Position numbers and translations under genes: made by a program
The notes under the pieces: generated by a model
What the model was told of the DNA's origin: nothing
Databases searched by the model: none
The model's input: only the letters and a program-made list of their open reading frames with translations
Origin: VRUE01 sp963762205
Lineage (GTDB): Bacteria; Actinomycetota; Thermoleophilia; Solirubrobacterales; 70-9
NCBI GenBank assembly: GCA_963762205.1
Contig: CAVXJZ010000004.1
Span: 124,001 to 188,000, forward strand
Direction of reading: 5' to 3'
DNA length: 64,000 nucleotides
Shown: piece by piece, positions 33,644-42,769 of the stretch
Position numbering within the stretch: the first letter of the stretch is position 1
Layout: each line of letters starts with the position of its first letter

Positions 33644-34348
33644 ATGAGGGAGCGCACGCGGCTGAGGGACAAGCTGACCGATGCCAACGTGATGGTCACG
33701 ATCCTGGCGTTCGTAGTCCTCGGCGGCGGTGCATATGCCGCGAGGCAACTGCCCAAGAACAGCGTCGGAACCAAGCAGATCAAGAAGAACGCCGTGACCG
33801 GGCCGAAAGTCAAGAAGAACGCGATCAATGGGCCGAAGGTGAAGAGGAACTCGCTCACCGGGGCCGACATCAACCTGAGCAAGCTGGGAACCGTGCCGTC
33901 GGCCAAGAGCGCGGACACGGCGAGTACGGCGAACACGGCGAGTACGGCCAATATCGCCAGCACGGTCGCACCGTCTGAGGCCTGGCACGAGGTGGGGGCG
34001 CCCGGCGAGCCGGGGTTCCTTAACTCCTGGGAAAACGCAAGCACCAGCCTCGCTGAGACGGCTGCCTTCTACAAGGACCACGAGGGCATTGTTCACCTCA
34101 AGGGCATCGTGACTGAAGGAACTTCCCCATTTGTCTTCCTGCTGCCTCCGGGATACCGGCCGGCCAGCGGCAAGGCCCTTGCCTTCACCGTGCCCTGCCA
34201 AGAAGGCCCGAAATGCACATCAGGAGGAGTGGGCAACGCGTCGATCCTCGGTTCCAATGTGTCCCTGGGGCCCGATGGCGGGGTACTGGCGCCCGAAGAA
34301 TCCGACACCATGAGCCTCAACGGGATGGACTTCCGCGCCGAGTCCTGA
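33644..34348 (+). CDS. LPKNSVG-family anchored surface protein (copy 2)
   Basis: A 234-residue paralogue of the gene at 22674. MRERTRLRDKLTDANV precedes the membrane helix VTILAFVVLGGGAYAA. The repeat stalk follows (LPKNSVGTKQIKKNAVTGPKV, then KKNAINGPKV and KRNSLTGADI), then a Ser-Ala-Asn-Thr linker, and the head domain with WHEVGAPGEPGF, FYKDHEGIVHLKG, LLPPGYRPASGK and a final MDFRAES. The ATG 33644 is chosen for the AGGAGG site. It sits inside the third att-bounded segment. The function is unknown, and surface or sporulation-coat roles are guesses. Confidence 0.8.
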   Translation: MRERTRLRDKLTDANVMVTILAFVVLGGGAYAARQLPKNSVGTKQIKKNAVTGPKVKKNAINGPKVKRNSLTGADINLSKLGTVPSAKSADTASTANTASTANIASTVAPSEAWHEVGAPGEPGFLNSWENASTSLAETAAFYKDHEGIVHLKGIVTEGTSPFVFLLPPGYRPASGKALAFTVPCQEGPKCTSGGVGNASILGSNVSLGPDGGVLAPEESDTMSLNGMDFRAES

Positions 34349-34537
34349 GCGCCGACACAACCGAACCTGAGAGGGGGCCTGCAAGGCCGGATCGGCTCCG
34401 CGTCCCGAACGACCACCACTTCGTATCGAACTGCTCCGCGGGCGGTTGCGGCTTCATCGAGCAGATCCCGGCGACGCAAACCCTGCGTAATACGTCCATG
34501 CCCTTGGCGGACCGATGCTGGCTGGTTAAGCTACCGG

Positions 34538-37500
34538 GTGGTGTTGAGGAGATCGGTCCTTGGAGTCGGATGGGGACGGCGGGCCCTCTCGGTGGGCGCG
34601 GCGGTGCTGGTCGCGCTGTCGCTTGCGGGGGCCCTCGCCCCGGAGGCGGGTGCCACGACCACGACGATCAACTTCGATTCCTTCACGGCGGGCGAAGCTC
34701 TTGGCACGGAGGGTGACGCGACGTTCGTCGGCTCGCCGAAAGTGTTCGTCCCGGCGCACGTGGCCACCCACACTCCTCCCAACGCGCTGCATCCTCAACA
34801 GGCGTGCGGAAGCCTGCCGTCCAGCTGCGCCATGGAGATCGACTTCTCCGCGCCGATGAGCGCGGTGAACCTGCGACTCGGGCTCGACGACGAGCAGGCG
34901 GGAGAGTTCGGCGCCCCCTATCAGCTCACCGGCTACAACTCGCTCAACAACCCGGTGGCGCAGTCCAACGGAAACGCGACGCTGGGGTCCGGATATAGCC
35001 CGATCACGACGCTGGTCTCGATCCAGTCCCTGAGCACCGACATCGCGAAGGTGGTCCTGCAGCTCGGGGCGACCAACGTCTACCCCTACAGCACGGGGTA
35101 TGCCAGCCGTCCCGGGATCGACGACTTCACCTTTACCGACAATTCGCTGCCTCCGCCCGCCGCGCCCAGCGTCACGATTTCGGCGCCGAGCGCCGGCCAG
35201 CACTTCCTGCAGCCCGGCGACGTGCGCGTCTCAGGCCACGTCTCGGCTCCGGCCGGCGTCAGCCGCTTCTGCCTGACGACCAGCACGGCCTCCTCGATTC
35301 CCGCAGGCTGCGGGCAGGCGGACGCGCTCGACTCGAGCGGGAACTTCTCCAACCTGACCGTTCAAGGCATCGTCCCGGGATCGAACACGATCACGGCCTG
35401 GGTCGAAGACGGGACTCTCTGGACGGCCAGCCACCCCGTGACGATCGACGTGGCCCAGGTCAACCTCAGCGCCACCAACCTCGAAGTCACGCAGGCCATA
35501 CAGAGCGAGGTGCCCATCGTTGCGGCCTCGGCGGGCGGCCCGCGGGCGGCCGCCTACAATGGCGTGCCGCTGGGGGCCGGGCGGGCAACCGTCGCGCGCT
35601 TCTGGACGGGTGTCGACCTCGGCACCGGCCCGGGACCGCTGAGCTTTACCCCTGCCCTGCTCTACGGCTACCGCGGCGGCGTCTCCCTCGGGGCCCCGAT
35701 CACGTCGATCGAGGGGACCAGGTCACTGGGCACGACGAACTCGGTGCTGCCGCCCGGGCCCACCGTGGCCCAACGCTCCGACGGAACCTCGCAGGCGTTC
35801 ACGTTCCGGCTCCCGCCGGACTGGACGAAAGGCACGGTCACGCTCGAAGCCGTCGTCAACCCCGGCTCGGGCGCGGTGACCGAGTGCGATGGCTGCGAGG
35901 CCGACAACGCGATCACCCTCACGGGCGTTGCCTTCACACCGGTGCGCGGCGAGACGATCTCGCCTTTGGAGATGGTGACCAGCGGAGCCGGCGGCTCCGT
36001 CAATCACCCACGGGCGGATTGAGCGGCATCTTCACCGTGATGCCGTTCGGCGTGACGCTGAACGTTACCGGGGACAGATCGACATATCCGACGGGGCCTC
36101 GGTGGGAAGCCGAAAGACGCGCCAGTCGATGGCGCTGAGCAAGCTGCTCGACTGGGTCGATCACAACGGCACCCCGCCCGGCCACCTGATCGCGATGAGC
36201 GAAGGGCAGGATCTCGGCCTGACGGCGACGAGGCTGGTCTGCTGCCACACACACCTCGGCATCGACACGGTCGCCCAGGTGGAGGCGACCGGCCGCTGAC
36301 CTCGGTGGCCCATGAGTTCGGCCACGAGGTGGGCCTCGCGCACGCCGGCACCCATGGCCCCCTCCCCGGCGACCCGAGCAAAGACAGGGCCTGCGGGGGC
36401 GACTCGGATGGTCAGAACGGAACCAACTGGCCGCCCGACCAGAGAGGGCTGGTCGCCGGGATTGGCGTCGACCCGCGCACCGGATCGGGGGGCTCGGCGG
36501 CGACGTTGCGAGTGATGGGCCTGGTCGACGGCGCCGGCAATCCGCTGAACTTCTTCGACTTCATGTCCTACTGCGCCTCGGATAGAGCGGGGAACGCCTG
36601 GATTTCGGTGCGCAACTGGGAACGGCTGCTGCGCGAGCACGCCACCGGAGCGGCCGGCGCGTCGTCGCGGGCAAGGTCGAGCGCCCCGGCGCGGGCGAGC
36701 GTCTTGGCCCCCGTCCACGGCAGGCTCGGGACGCGTCCCAGCCACGGGCCGGCGCTGCGCGTCAGCGCGATGATCGGGCCCCGCGGGCTGACGCGCGTCC
36801 TCGGCGTCGAGCCGCAGACCGGCCGGACGATCAAGCCGGACAAGGGCTCCCCGGTCACGGTGCGCGTCAAGGACCGCAGGGGACACGTCGTCTCGAGCAC
36901 GAGGGTGCCGGTCACCAGCGGTCACATGGATGAGATCGCCGACTTCACCCTCGTCGACGCGGTCGTCCCGGCGCGGCGCGGCGCCAGCTTGCAGGTGCTC
37001 AATCGCGGCCGGGTGGTCGGGCGTCGCGCCAGGTCCCGGCACACCCCCCGCGTGCGCCTGCTGAGGCCGCGCCACAGGGGCGGTCGCCACAAGAAGACCC
37101 GTGTCCGCGGCCGCTTCACCCTGGTTCGCTGGAAGGCCAGGGACCCGGACAGCTCGAAGCTGACCGCCTCGATCGACTACTCCGCGAACGGCCGCAAGTA
37201 CCGGACCCTGGTGATCGGGCTCCACGGGAGTAGATATCGCCTGCCGAACTTTCTCCTGACTCGCTCGCGTCACGCCCGGATTCGGGTGCGGGTCAGCGAC
37301 GGGTGGAACGTGGGCAGGGCGGTGTCGGCGCCCCTGCGGGTCGCGAAGCCGCGCGCCCGCGCCGTCATCCAAGAGCCGCTGCCGGGGGCGCGAATAGCCG
37401 CGGACGGGTCCTTCGTGGCGAGCGGCGCCGCGTTCGGCGGCCCCGGCCGGCAGCTGCCGGGGAGCAGCATGCGCTGGTATGACGGGCATCGGTATATCGG

Positions 37501-37630
37501 CAGTGGCCGGAGCCTCACCGTGCGGCACATGACCCCCGGCCACCGCCGGCTGCGGCTGGTCGCACTGGTGCGCGGTCGCCGGGCCGTGACCGCGGTGCCT
37601 CTTCGCGTCGCCGCTACAGCGGGGCGCTGA
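34538..37630 (+). pseudogene. Secreted zinc metallopeptidase interrupted by three frameshifts
   Basis: The first part (34538-36022) has a signal peptide (ALSVGAAVLVALSLAGALAPEAGA), a lectin-like beta domain and a region with cysteines. The frame then moves back by one base three times within about 300 bases: PTGGLSGIFTVMPFGV near 36015-36060, GQIDISDGASVGSRK with LLDWVDHNGTPPGHLIA to 36299, and PLTSVAHEFGHEVGLAHAG from about 36290. The zinc site HEFGHEVGLAH is in the last part, with FFDFMSYC (a Met-turn-like segment) and a long basic beta-rich tail. Three one-base losses restore the original frame. It is either a decayed gene or a cluster of sequencing errors. Confidence 0.7.
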
Positions 37631-37705
37631 GGAGCGGCGGCGGCGCTCCGGAGCGGCGGCGCGCGGAGACAAGCAATACCCGCCGGGGCTCGTGGCCTCT
37701 TAATT

Positions 37706-37850
37706 GGGCACAGGGCGAGCCTCTGTGCCCGAATCCAACCGAATCCCCGGTAATCCACGGCAATCCGACCCGGCCTTGCGGCCCTGGCCGAATGCACGAA
37801 ACGGCTCTGTGATGTCGAAAACCGCGTCTCCAGCTGATCTCTGCCCAACC
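37706..37850 (+). promoter_or_regulatory. Attachment-type module 3 (hairpin plus four NAATCC boxes)
   Basis: GGGCACAG (37706-37713) pairs with CTGTGCCC (37723-37730). GAATCC, GAATCC, TAATCC and CAATCC then start at 37731, 37741, 37751 and 37761, an exact 10-base spacing. The stretch to 37850 matches module 2 and is followed by tRNA remnant 3. This is the clearest copy of the module. 37631-37705 has nothing else notable. Confidence 0.6.
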
Positions 37851-37895
37851 GCTTGCCATGCAGAAGGTCGAGGGTTCGAATCCCTTCAGCCGCTT
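37851..37895 (+). repeat. tRNA-Gly 3' remnant 3 (exact copy)
   Basis: Forty-five bases identical to 24687-24731 of the intact tRNA-Gly. A strong intrinsic terminator lies immediately downstream, as expected for the native 3' flank of a tRNA gene. Confidence 0.85.
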
Positions 37896-37900
37896 TGAAG

Positions 37901-37924
37901 AAAGCCCCGCGACGGCGGGGTTTT
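37901..37924 (+). terminator. Intrinsic terminator after remnant 3
   Basis: AAAGCCCCGC pairs with GCGGGGTTTT around GACG, ending in a T-rich run. A closely similar terminator follows remnant 4. Confidence 0.8.
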
Positions 37925-38123
37925 CTCCTTCTGAGGGTCTGAAGGGAGAGGTCGGCGAGGCCCCGACCTGGCGGCTCTGTGCCCGCCTGTGCCCGCTATT
38001 GCAGCGGATCGACGGTTAAGCTCGGGCCACGATGGACCGAGACAGGCGCAACTTGCTTTTCCGTCGCCCCGGGTAGATAGTTCTCGCCTGTCGGCTGCCG
38101 ATCCAAAAGGCCAAGGAGGCCCC

Positions 38124-38870
38124 ATGAAGAAGATCCGAACGCGATTGACGTTCGCCAACGTCATCGCATGCCTGGCCCTCTTTGTCTCCCTCGGCGGCGC
38201 AAGCTACGCCGCAACCCAGCTCCCCAAGAACAGCGTCGGCAGCAAGCAGATCAAGAAGAACGCGGTGACGAAGGCGAAGATCAGGAAGAACGCGATCACC
38301 GCCGCCAAGGTCAAGGCCGACAGCCTGACCGGGACCCAGATCAACGAGTCCAAGCTCGGAACGGTGCCGAGTGCCGCCTCGGCGGCCACCGCGAGCGATG
38401 CTCAAGCCCTCGGCGGCCTGCCGCCCACCGCCTTCCTCCCTTCCAGCGGCGTCCGCGCTGACGGGTTCGCCAGCGCGGAACCGATCGCGGGCTTCAACTC
38501 GAAAGAATTCGCCGAGATCGGCAGCAAGTCGTTCACCGCGCCGAGCGCGGGGTTCATCTACCTGACCGGATCGGTTTCGACCGAAGTGACCGGCGCTCCA
38601 CCTGCCAGGGGCGAACTCTTCTTCCGCCTCACGCTTGACGGCGAATCGCTGGAAGAAACCGACATCGGCCACGGGATCGCCACCAATGAAGAAGCAGGTG
38701 TCTTCACCGGGTCGGGCTCCACAACGGTTGTTGTCCCTGTCTCGGCCGGCTCTCATACCGTGGCGATGGAGGCATGGGAGGCGCAGCAGAGCGAGGACAT
38801 TGGCTCGCGGGCGATCTCGATCCTTTTTGTCCCCAACGGGTCCGCCTCCTCGTTCCCGCTGCCGAAATAG
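38124..38870 (+). CDS. LPKNSVG-family anchored surface protein with different head (copy 3)
   Basis: A 248-residue member with the same N-terminal half as its paralogues: MKKIRTRLTFANVIACLALF, membrane helix ending SLGGASYAA, and repeats LPKNSVGSKQIKKNAVTKAKI and KKNA/KADSLTGTQI. The C-terminal head is a different beta-sandwich (FTAPSAGFIYLTGSVSTEV, ELFFRLTLDGE, TVVVPVSAGSHTVAME) like C1q/TNF-type or tail-fibre heads. The shared stalk with exchanged heads suggests modular evolution. An AGGAGG site precedes ATG 38124. The gene alone fills the fourth att-bounded segment. Confidence 0.8.
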   Translation: MKKIRTRLTFANVIACLALFVSLGGASYAATQLPKNSVGSKQIKKNAVTKAKIRKNAITAAKVKADSLTGTQINESKLGTVPSAASAATASDAQALGGLPPTAFLPSSGVRADGFASAEPIAGFNSKEFAEIGSKSFTAPSAGFIYLTGSVSTEVTGAPPARGELFFRLTLDGESLEETDIGHGIATNEEAGVFTGSGSTTVVVPVSAGSHTVAMEAWEAQQSEDIGSRAISILFVPNGSASSFPLPK

Positions 38871-38879
38871 GGCCGAATC

Positions 38880-38985
38880 GGGGCAAAAGCGGCTCCCTTT
38901 GCCCCAACCGACATCGGCGGTGATCCGTCAGCCTTGTTCGGCTTCAGGCAACCAAAGTAGCCTCCACGAGCCGCCTTCGTCCACC
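38880..38985 (+). promoter_or_regulatory. Attachment-type module 4 (hairpin plus CGGTGATCC)
   Basis: GGGGCAAA (38880-38887) pairs exactly with TTTGCCCC (38898-38905), followed by CGACATCGGCGGTGATCC, as in module 1. It starts ten bases after the stop of the preceding gene and leads into tRNA remnant 4. Confidence 0.5.
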
Positions 38986-39030
38986 GCCTGCGATGCAGAA
39001 GGTCGTGGCTTCGAATCCCATCAGGCGCCT
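38986..39030 (+). repeat. tRNA-Gly 3' remnant 4 (diverged)
   Basis: GCCTGCGATGCAGAAGGTCG and TTCGAATCCCATCAGGCGCCT align along the whole 45 bases of the tRNA 3' end with about seven differences. It is the oldest-looking copy, and has its own terminator. Confidence 0.7.
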
Positions 39031-39035
39031 CGAGG

Positions 39036-39058
39036 AAAGCCCCGCTCCGGCGGGGTGT
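39036..39058 (+). terminator. Intrinsic terminator after remnant 4
   Basis: CCCCGC (39040-39045) pairs with GCGGGG (39050-39055) around TCCG, flanked by AAAG and TGTTC. It is homologous to the terminator at 37901. Confidence 0.7.
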
Positions 39059-39125
39059 TCTGTACCCCGGCTTCAGGGAGACGGAACCTCCCCCGCTTCC
39101 AGCATCTCAGCTGCCGACCAGCTTC

Positions 39126-42026
39126 CTACCTCCTCAGGAGCCTGATCGTCAGCCTCGCGGTGCTCGAGTTCCCGACCCGATCCCAGTACCTGACCCTGAC
39201 CGCGGCCCTCGCCTTTCTGCCCTTCCTGACCAGCCGCATCAGCCTGTGCCTCGCCTTCTTGCTCCTCGGCCTCAGCCGCAGGGTGGCGCTCTGGTCCCCG
39301 ATGAGCCGCCTTGTGGCCTTGCGCAGCCCGAACCTAGCCTTCTTGCGGTGGCGGGTGGAGCTGGCCCCCGCGTGTCGATTGGCACGGCCCCAAACCACGA
39401 CATTGCCGTTCGCCACCACAACGCAGTCCTCGGTGCAGCTCACCGCGACCGCGATCGGCTCGCCGGCCTTCGGCTTCCTCTTCCGCGAGAGCCTCACTTG
39501 TAGGGGCTGTGTGTCGGCCGTGAAGCTGGTATCTACATTGGTTGGACCGGCGGGGCCGGAGTCGATCTGGGTCTCGGGCGGGGCGGTGTCGACTATGAAG
39601 CTGCGAGCGGCCGGGCTCGGGTCGGTGTTGGCGGATTCGTCGGTGGCCCGCACCTCGAAGGCGTGGGGTCCGTCGGCCAGCGGGCCGACACCGAAGGGCG
39701 AGGCGCAGGTCGCATAGCCGCCGCCGTCCAGTTGGCACTCGAAGGTCGCTCCTGCCTCGCTGGAGAAGGTGAAGGAGGGGCTGGCGTCGTTGGTGAGACC
39801 GGTGGGGCCGGAGTCGATCTGGGTCTCGGGCGGGGCGGTGTCGACTATGAAGCTGCGAGCGGCCGGGCTCGGGTCGGTGTTGGCGGCTTCGTCGGTGGCC
39901 CGCACCTCGAAGGCGTGGGGTCCGTCGGCCAGCGGGCCGGCACCGAAGGGCGAGGCGCAGGCCGCATAGCCGCCGCCGTCCAGCTGGCACTCGAAGGTCG
40001 CTCCTGCCTCGCTGGAGAAGGTAAAGGAGGGGCTGGCGTCGTTGGTGAGACCGGTGGGGCCGGAGTCGATCTGGGTCTCGGGCGGGGCGGTGTCGACTGT
40101 GAAGCTGCGAGCGGCCGGGCTCGGGTCGGTGTTGGCGGCTTCGTCGGTGGCCCGCACCTCGAAGGCGTGGGGTCCGTCGGCCAGCGGGCCGGTGCCGAAG
40201 GGCGAGGCGCAGGCCGCATAGCCGCCGCCGTCCAGCTGGCACTCGAAGGTCGCTCCTGCCTCGCTGGAGAAGGCAAAGGAGGGGCTGGCGTCGTTGGTGA
40301 GACCGGTGGGGCCGGAGTCGATCTGGGTCTCGGGCGGGGCGGTGTCGACTGTGAAGCTGCGAGCGGCCGGGCTCGGGTCGGTGTTGGCGGCTTCGTCGGT
40401 GGCCCGCACCTCGAAGGCGTGGGGTCCGTCGGCCAGCGGGCCGACACCGAAGGGCGAGGCGCAGGTCGCATAGCCGCCGCCGTCCAGTTGGCACTCGAAG
40501 GTCGCTCCTGCCTCGCTGGAGAAGGTAAAGGAGGGGCTGGCGTCGTTGGTGAGACCGGTGGGGCCGGAGTCGATCTGGGTCTCGGGCGGGGCGGTGTCGA
40601 CGCTGAACTGCGGCGGCCGGGCTCGGGTCGATGTTGGCGGCTTCGTCGGTGGCGCGGACCGAGAAGGCGTAGGAGAAGTCGGTCAGCTGGCCGGTGGCGT
40701 AGCGGTGAGCGAGCAAGGCGAGTAGCCGTTGCCGTTGAGCTGGCACTCGAAGCTCACGTTCTGCTCGCCTGAGGAGAAGTCGAAGGTCGGGCTGTCGTCG
40801 GCGGTGAGGCTGTCGGGGCCGGAGTCGATCTGGGTCTCGGGGGGCTGGGTGTCGACGGTGAAGGTGCGGCTGGCAGGAGTGGGATCTGAGACATTGCCGG
40901 CGTCCACGGCACGCACCTCGAAGGTGTGGGGGCCATCGCTGAGATGGCCGACGGTGTTCGGCGAGCTGCACGGCTGGAAGTCGACCTCCTCGCTCGAATC
41001 GAGGCGGCACTCGAACTGGGCGCCCGTCTCGTTGGAGGAGAACTCGAAGCTCGGCGTCGGGTCGTTGGTGGGGCCCGAGGGGCCTGCTCCGATTGTGGTG
41101 TTGGGAGGAACGTTGAGCAGCGTATCGACCGCCACACCCGCCGGTGAGCTGGCCCCGGTGATGAAGTTCTGGTCGGCGCCGGTTCCGTCGAGGTCTGCGC
41201 GGCCGATCGTGTCGGAGTCCATGTTCGCCCAGTAGACGTGCGATCCGTCGACGGCCACACCCGCCGGTGAGCTGGCCCCGGTGATGAAGTTCTGGTCGGC
41301 GCCGGTTCCGTCGAGGTCTGCGCGGCCGATCGTGTCGGAGTCCATGTTCGCCCAGTAGACGTGCGATCCGTCGACGGCCACACCCGCCGGTGAGCTGGCC
41401 CCGGTGATGAAGTTCTGGTCGGCGCCGGTTCCGTCGAGGTCTGCGCGGCCGATCGTGTCGGAGTCCATGTTCGCCCAGTAGACGTGCGATCCGTCGACGG
41501 CCACACCCGCCGGTGAGCTGGCCCCGGTGATGAAGTTCTGGTCGGCGCCGGTTCCGTCGAGGTCTGCGCGGCCGATCGTGCCGTCGGCCGTCCAGTAAAC
41601 ATGCGTAGCGTCTATCGCCACACCGGCGGCGTGGACCCCGGCAGATAGAAAGCTTGCGTCGAGATTGGAGCCATCGAGGTCGCCGCGAGCGATCCAGCTG
41701 TTGTCGTGGCACTCCGGATCCTCGAATGGATCGCAACCAAACGGGGCGAGATCAACCTTCACCCAGTAGATGTGCGAGCCGTCAACTGCCGGATCCCCAA
41801 GTAGGTCCGCCGAGTGAATGAAGGCCTGGTCTACGTCTGTGCCGTCAAGACTCGCGCGTCCGATCGAGCCAGGGCCCGCGAATGCAGGGGAATTGCTCCA
41901 GTAGACGAGTGCGTCAGCGCGCGAGGCAATGGCCAACATCAACATCATCAGGGTCAGGGCGCTGGGGAGGAGCACGGCCGTGTGGCGGCCGCAACGGGAC
42001 CGGTAGGCGCGGCTTACATCGCTCAT
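39126..42026 (-). CDS. Secreted YWTD-like propeller and Ig-like repeat protein (two compensating frameshifts)
   Basis: From ATG 42026 there is a signal peptide (LLPSALTLMMLMLAIASRADA). A propeller region of 41-residue units (GVAVDGSHVYWANMDSDTIG plus RADLDGTGADQNF) follows, then Ig-like modules of about 84 residues (PPETQIDSGPTGLTNDASPS, FECQLDGGGYAACASPFG, GPHAFEVRATDEAANTDPSP). The C-terminus is a basic domain with CTEDC. Near 40687 and again near 40620 the frame must shift, in opposite directions, to read QLTDFSYAFSVRATDEAAN between them. The protein is about 965 residues and presumably an adhesin or cell-surface repeat protein. Confidence 0.72.
39589..40596 (-). repeat. Four tandem 252-base repeats in the Ig-like region
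   Basis: Units start at 39589, 39841, 40093 and 40345, with an exact period of 252 bases (84 codons) and near-identical sequence. The high identity implies recent duplication or gene conversion, or a possible assembly collapse or expansion. The frameshifted stretch begins just beyond the last unit. Confidence 0.9.
41131..41622 (-). repeat. Four tandem 123-base repeats in the propeller region
   Basis: Units start at 41131, 41254, 41377 and 41500, each 123 bases (41 codons) and nearly identical. A diverged fifth unit follows. They encode the YWTD-like blades. Confidence 0.9.
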
Positions 42027-42188
42027 CTGTGTCTCCGGTTGTCGCTGGGGGGCTGGAATTGCACGTTCAATCCCAGGACGGGGCAGCGGCCTGCTTTCTT
42101 CCCGGTGCGACCAATCACTCGCATCGCGAGCGGGGCGCGGCTAGGATGGAGAACTACGTCGCACCGGTCACGAGCGTGGAGGTGGACG

Positions 42189-42761
42189 ATGGCTGGCTCA
42201 AGACGCCCCACCAAGCTCCGGCGGCGCCGGATCGTGCCGCGGGTGATGCTGCCGCTGGTCCTGATCTTTGCCGGTGCGCCGATGGCCTGCGGCGGGGGCG
42301 AGGAGACGACCGAAGAGACGATCACGAAGGCAGAGTGGGTGGCGCAGGCCAACCGGATCTGCGTCAAGGCCGTCAAGACGATCTCGCCGCAGCTGAACCA
42401 CACCTACCGCAAGCATCCACCGGAGTCTGATGAGCTGCTATCGCTGTTTCAAAACCTCGTCCCGCTGTTGCGGGAGGTGATCGATGAAATCGACGCAATC
42501 CCAGTGCCTGCGCGCGACGTGCAGCAGGTGGCCGCCATCGTCGACACCGGCACTGAGGCGGCTGACAAGATCGAACAAGGGATCGTCGACCCCAGGGTCC
42601 AGCAGGAACTGCTGGCGGAAGGCCTGTTTCCGAAGCTCTTCAGGGCTTCCCGGGCCTATGGGGTTAGGCGGTGCGCGGCTGCAACGAATCCCTTCTTCAC
42701 GAGCGAAAGCCTCCACGGGTCGGCCGGCGGCGGGGTCGGGTCCGGCGCGTCCGCCGAATAG
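42189..42761 (+). CDS. Lipoprotein of unknown function
   Basis: A 190-residue protein with a basic start (MAGSRRPTKLRRRRIVPR), a hydrophobic segment and a lipobox-like APMACGGGEE, so it is probably lipidated. The mature part is helical: AEWVAQANRICVKAVKTISPQ, ELLSLFQNLVPLLREVIDEIDAIPVP and DVQQVAAIVDTGTEAADKIEQGI, with a second cysteine near the C-terminus. This resembles small actinobacterial helical lipoproteins with no known role. A GGAGGTGG site precedes ATG 42189. It is convergent with the TIR-WD40 gene, nine bases from its stop. Confidence 0.75.
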   Translation: MAGSRRPTKLRRRRIVPRVMLPLVLIFAGAPMACGGGEETTEETITKAEWVAQANRICVKAVKTISPQLNHTYRKHPPESDELLSLFQNLVPLLREVIDEIDAIPVPARDVQQVAAIVDTGTEAADKIEQGIVDPRVQQELLAEGLFPKLFRASRAYGVRRCAAATNPFFTSESLHGSAGGGVGSGASAE

Positions 42762-42769
42762 GCGCCAGC

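Larger units (their letters stand above)
24657..39030 (+). mobile_element. tRNA-Gly-nested array of att-flanked segments
   Basis: The 45-base tRNA 3' end (24687-24731) is repeated exactly at 25670-25714 and 37851-37895. It recurs with paired changes at 27649-27693 and in diverged form at 38986-39030. These direct repeats delimit segments of roughly 983, 1979, 10202 and 1135 bases. Each right end carries a hairpin module. Two left ends (after the tRNA and after 27693) share a further 25-30 bases around CGAATTCCCTGCAC/CGAATCCTCTGCAC. Such repeats are the usual trace of site-specific integration at a tRNA 3' end. No integrase, excisionase or relaxase is present, so the segments are non-autonomous or remnants. 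Confidence 0.65.

Noticed and set aside
24657..39030. Protein frames across the tRNA remnants (GIRTLDLLHGK, MGFEPTTFCMAS type)
   Set aside because: These are well-known spurious translations of tRNA 3' ends, and not genes.
24657..39030. Intact prophage or conjugative element
   Set aside because: No integrase, capsid, terminase, portal, relaxase or replication genes are visible.
39589..41622. CRISPR array
   Set aside because: The repeats are 252 and 123 bases, in frame, without spacers, and encode protein modules.
39334..41736. An 800-residue arginine-rich protein on the minus strand
   Set aside because: It is the shifted frame of the repeat protein; only about 22 codons of it (40620-40687) belong to the real product.
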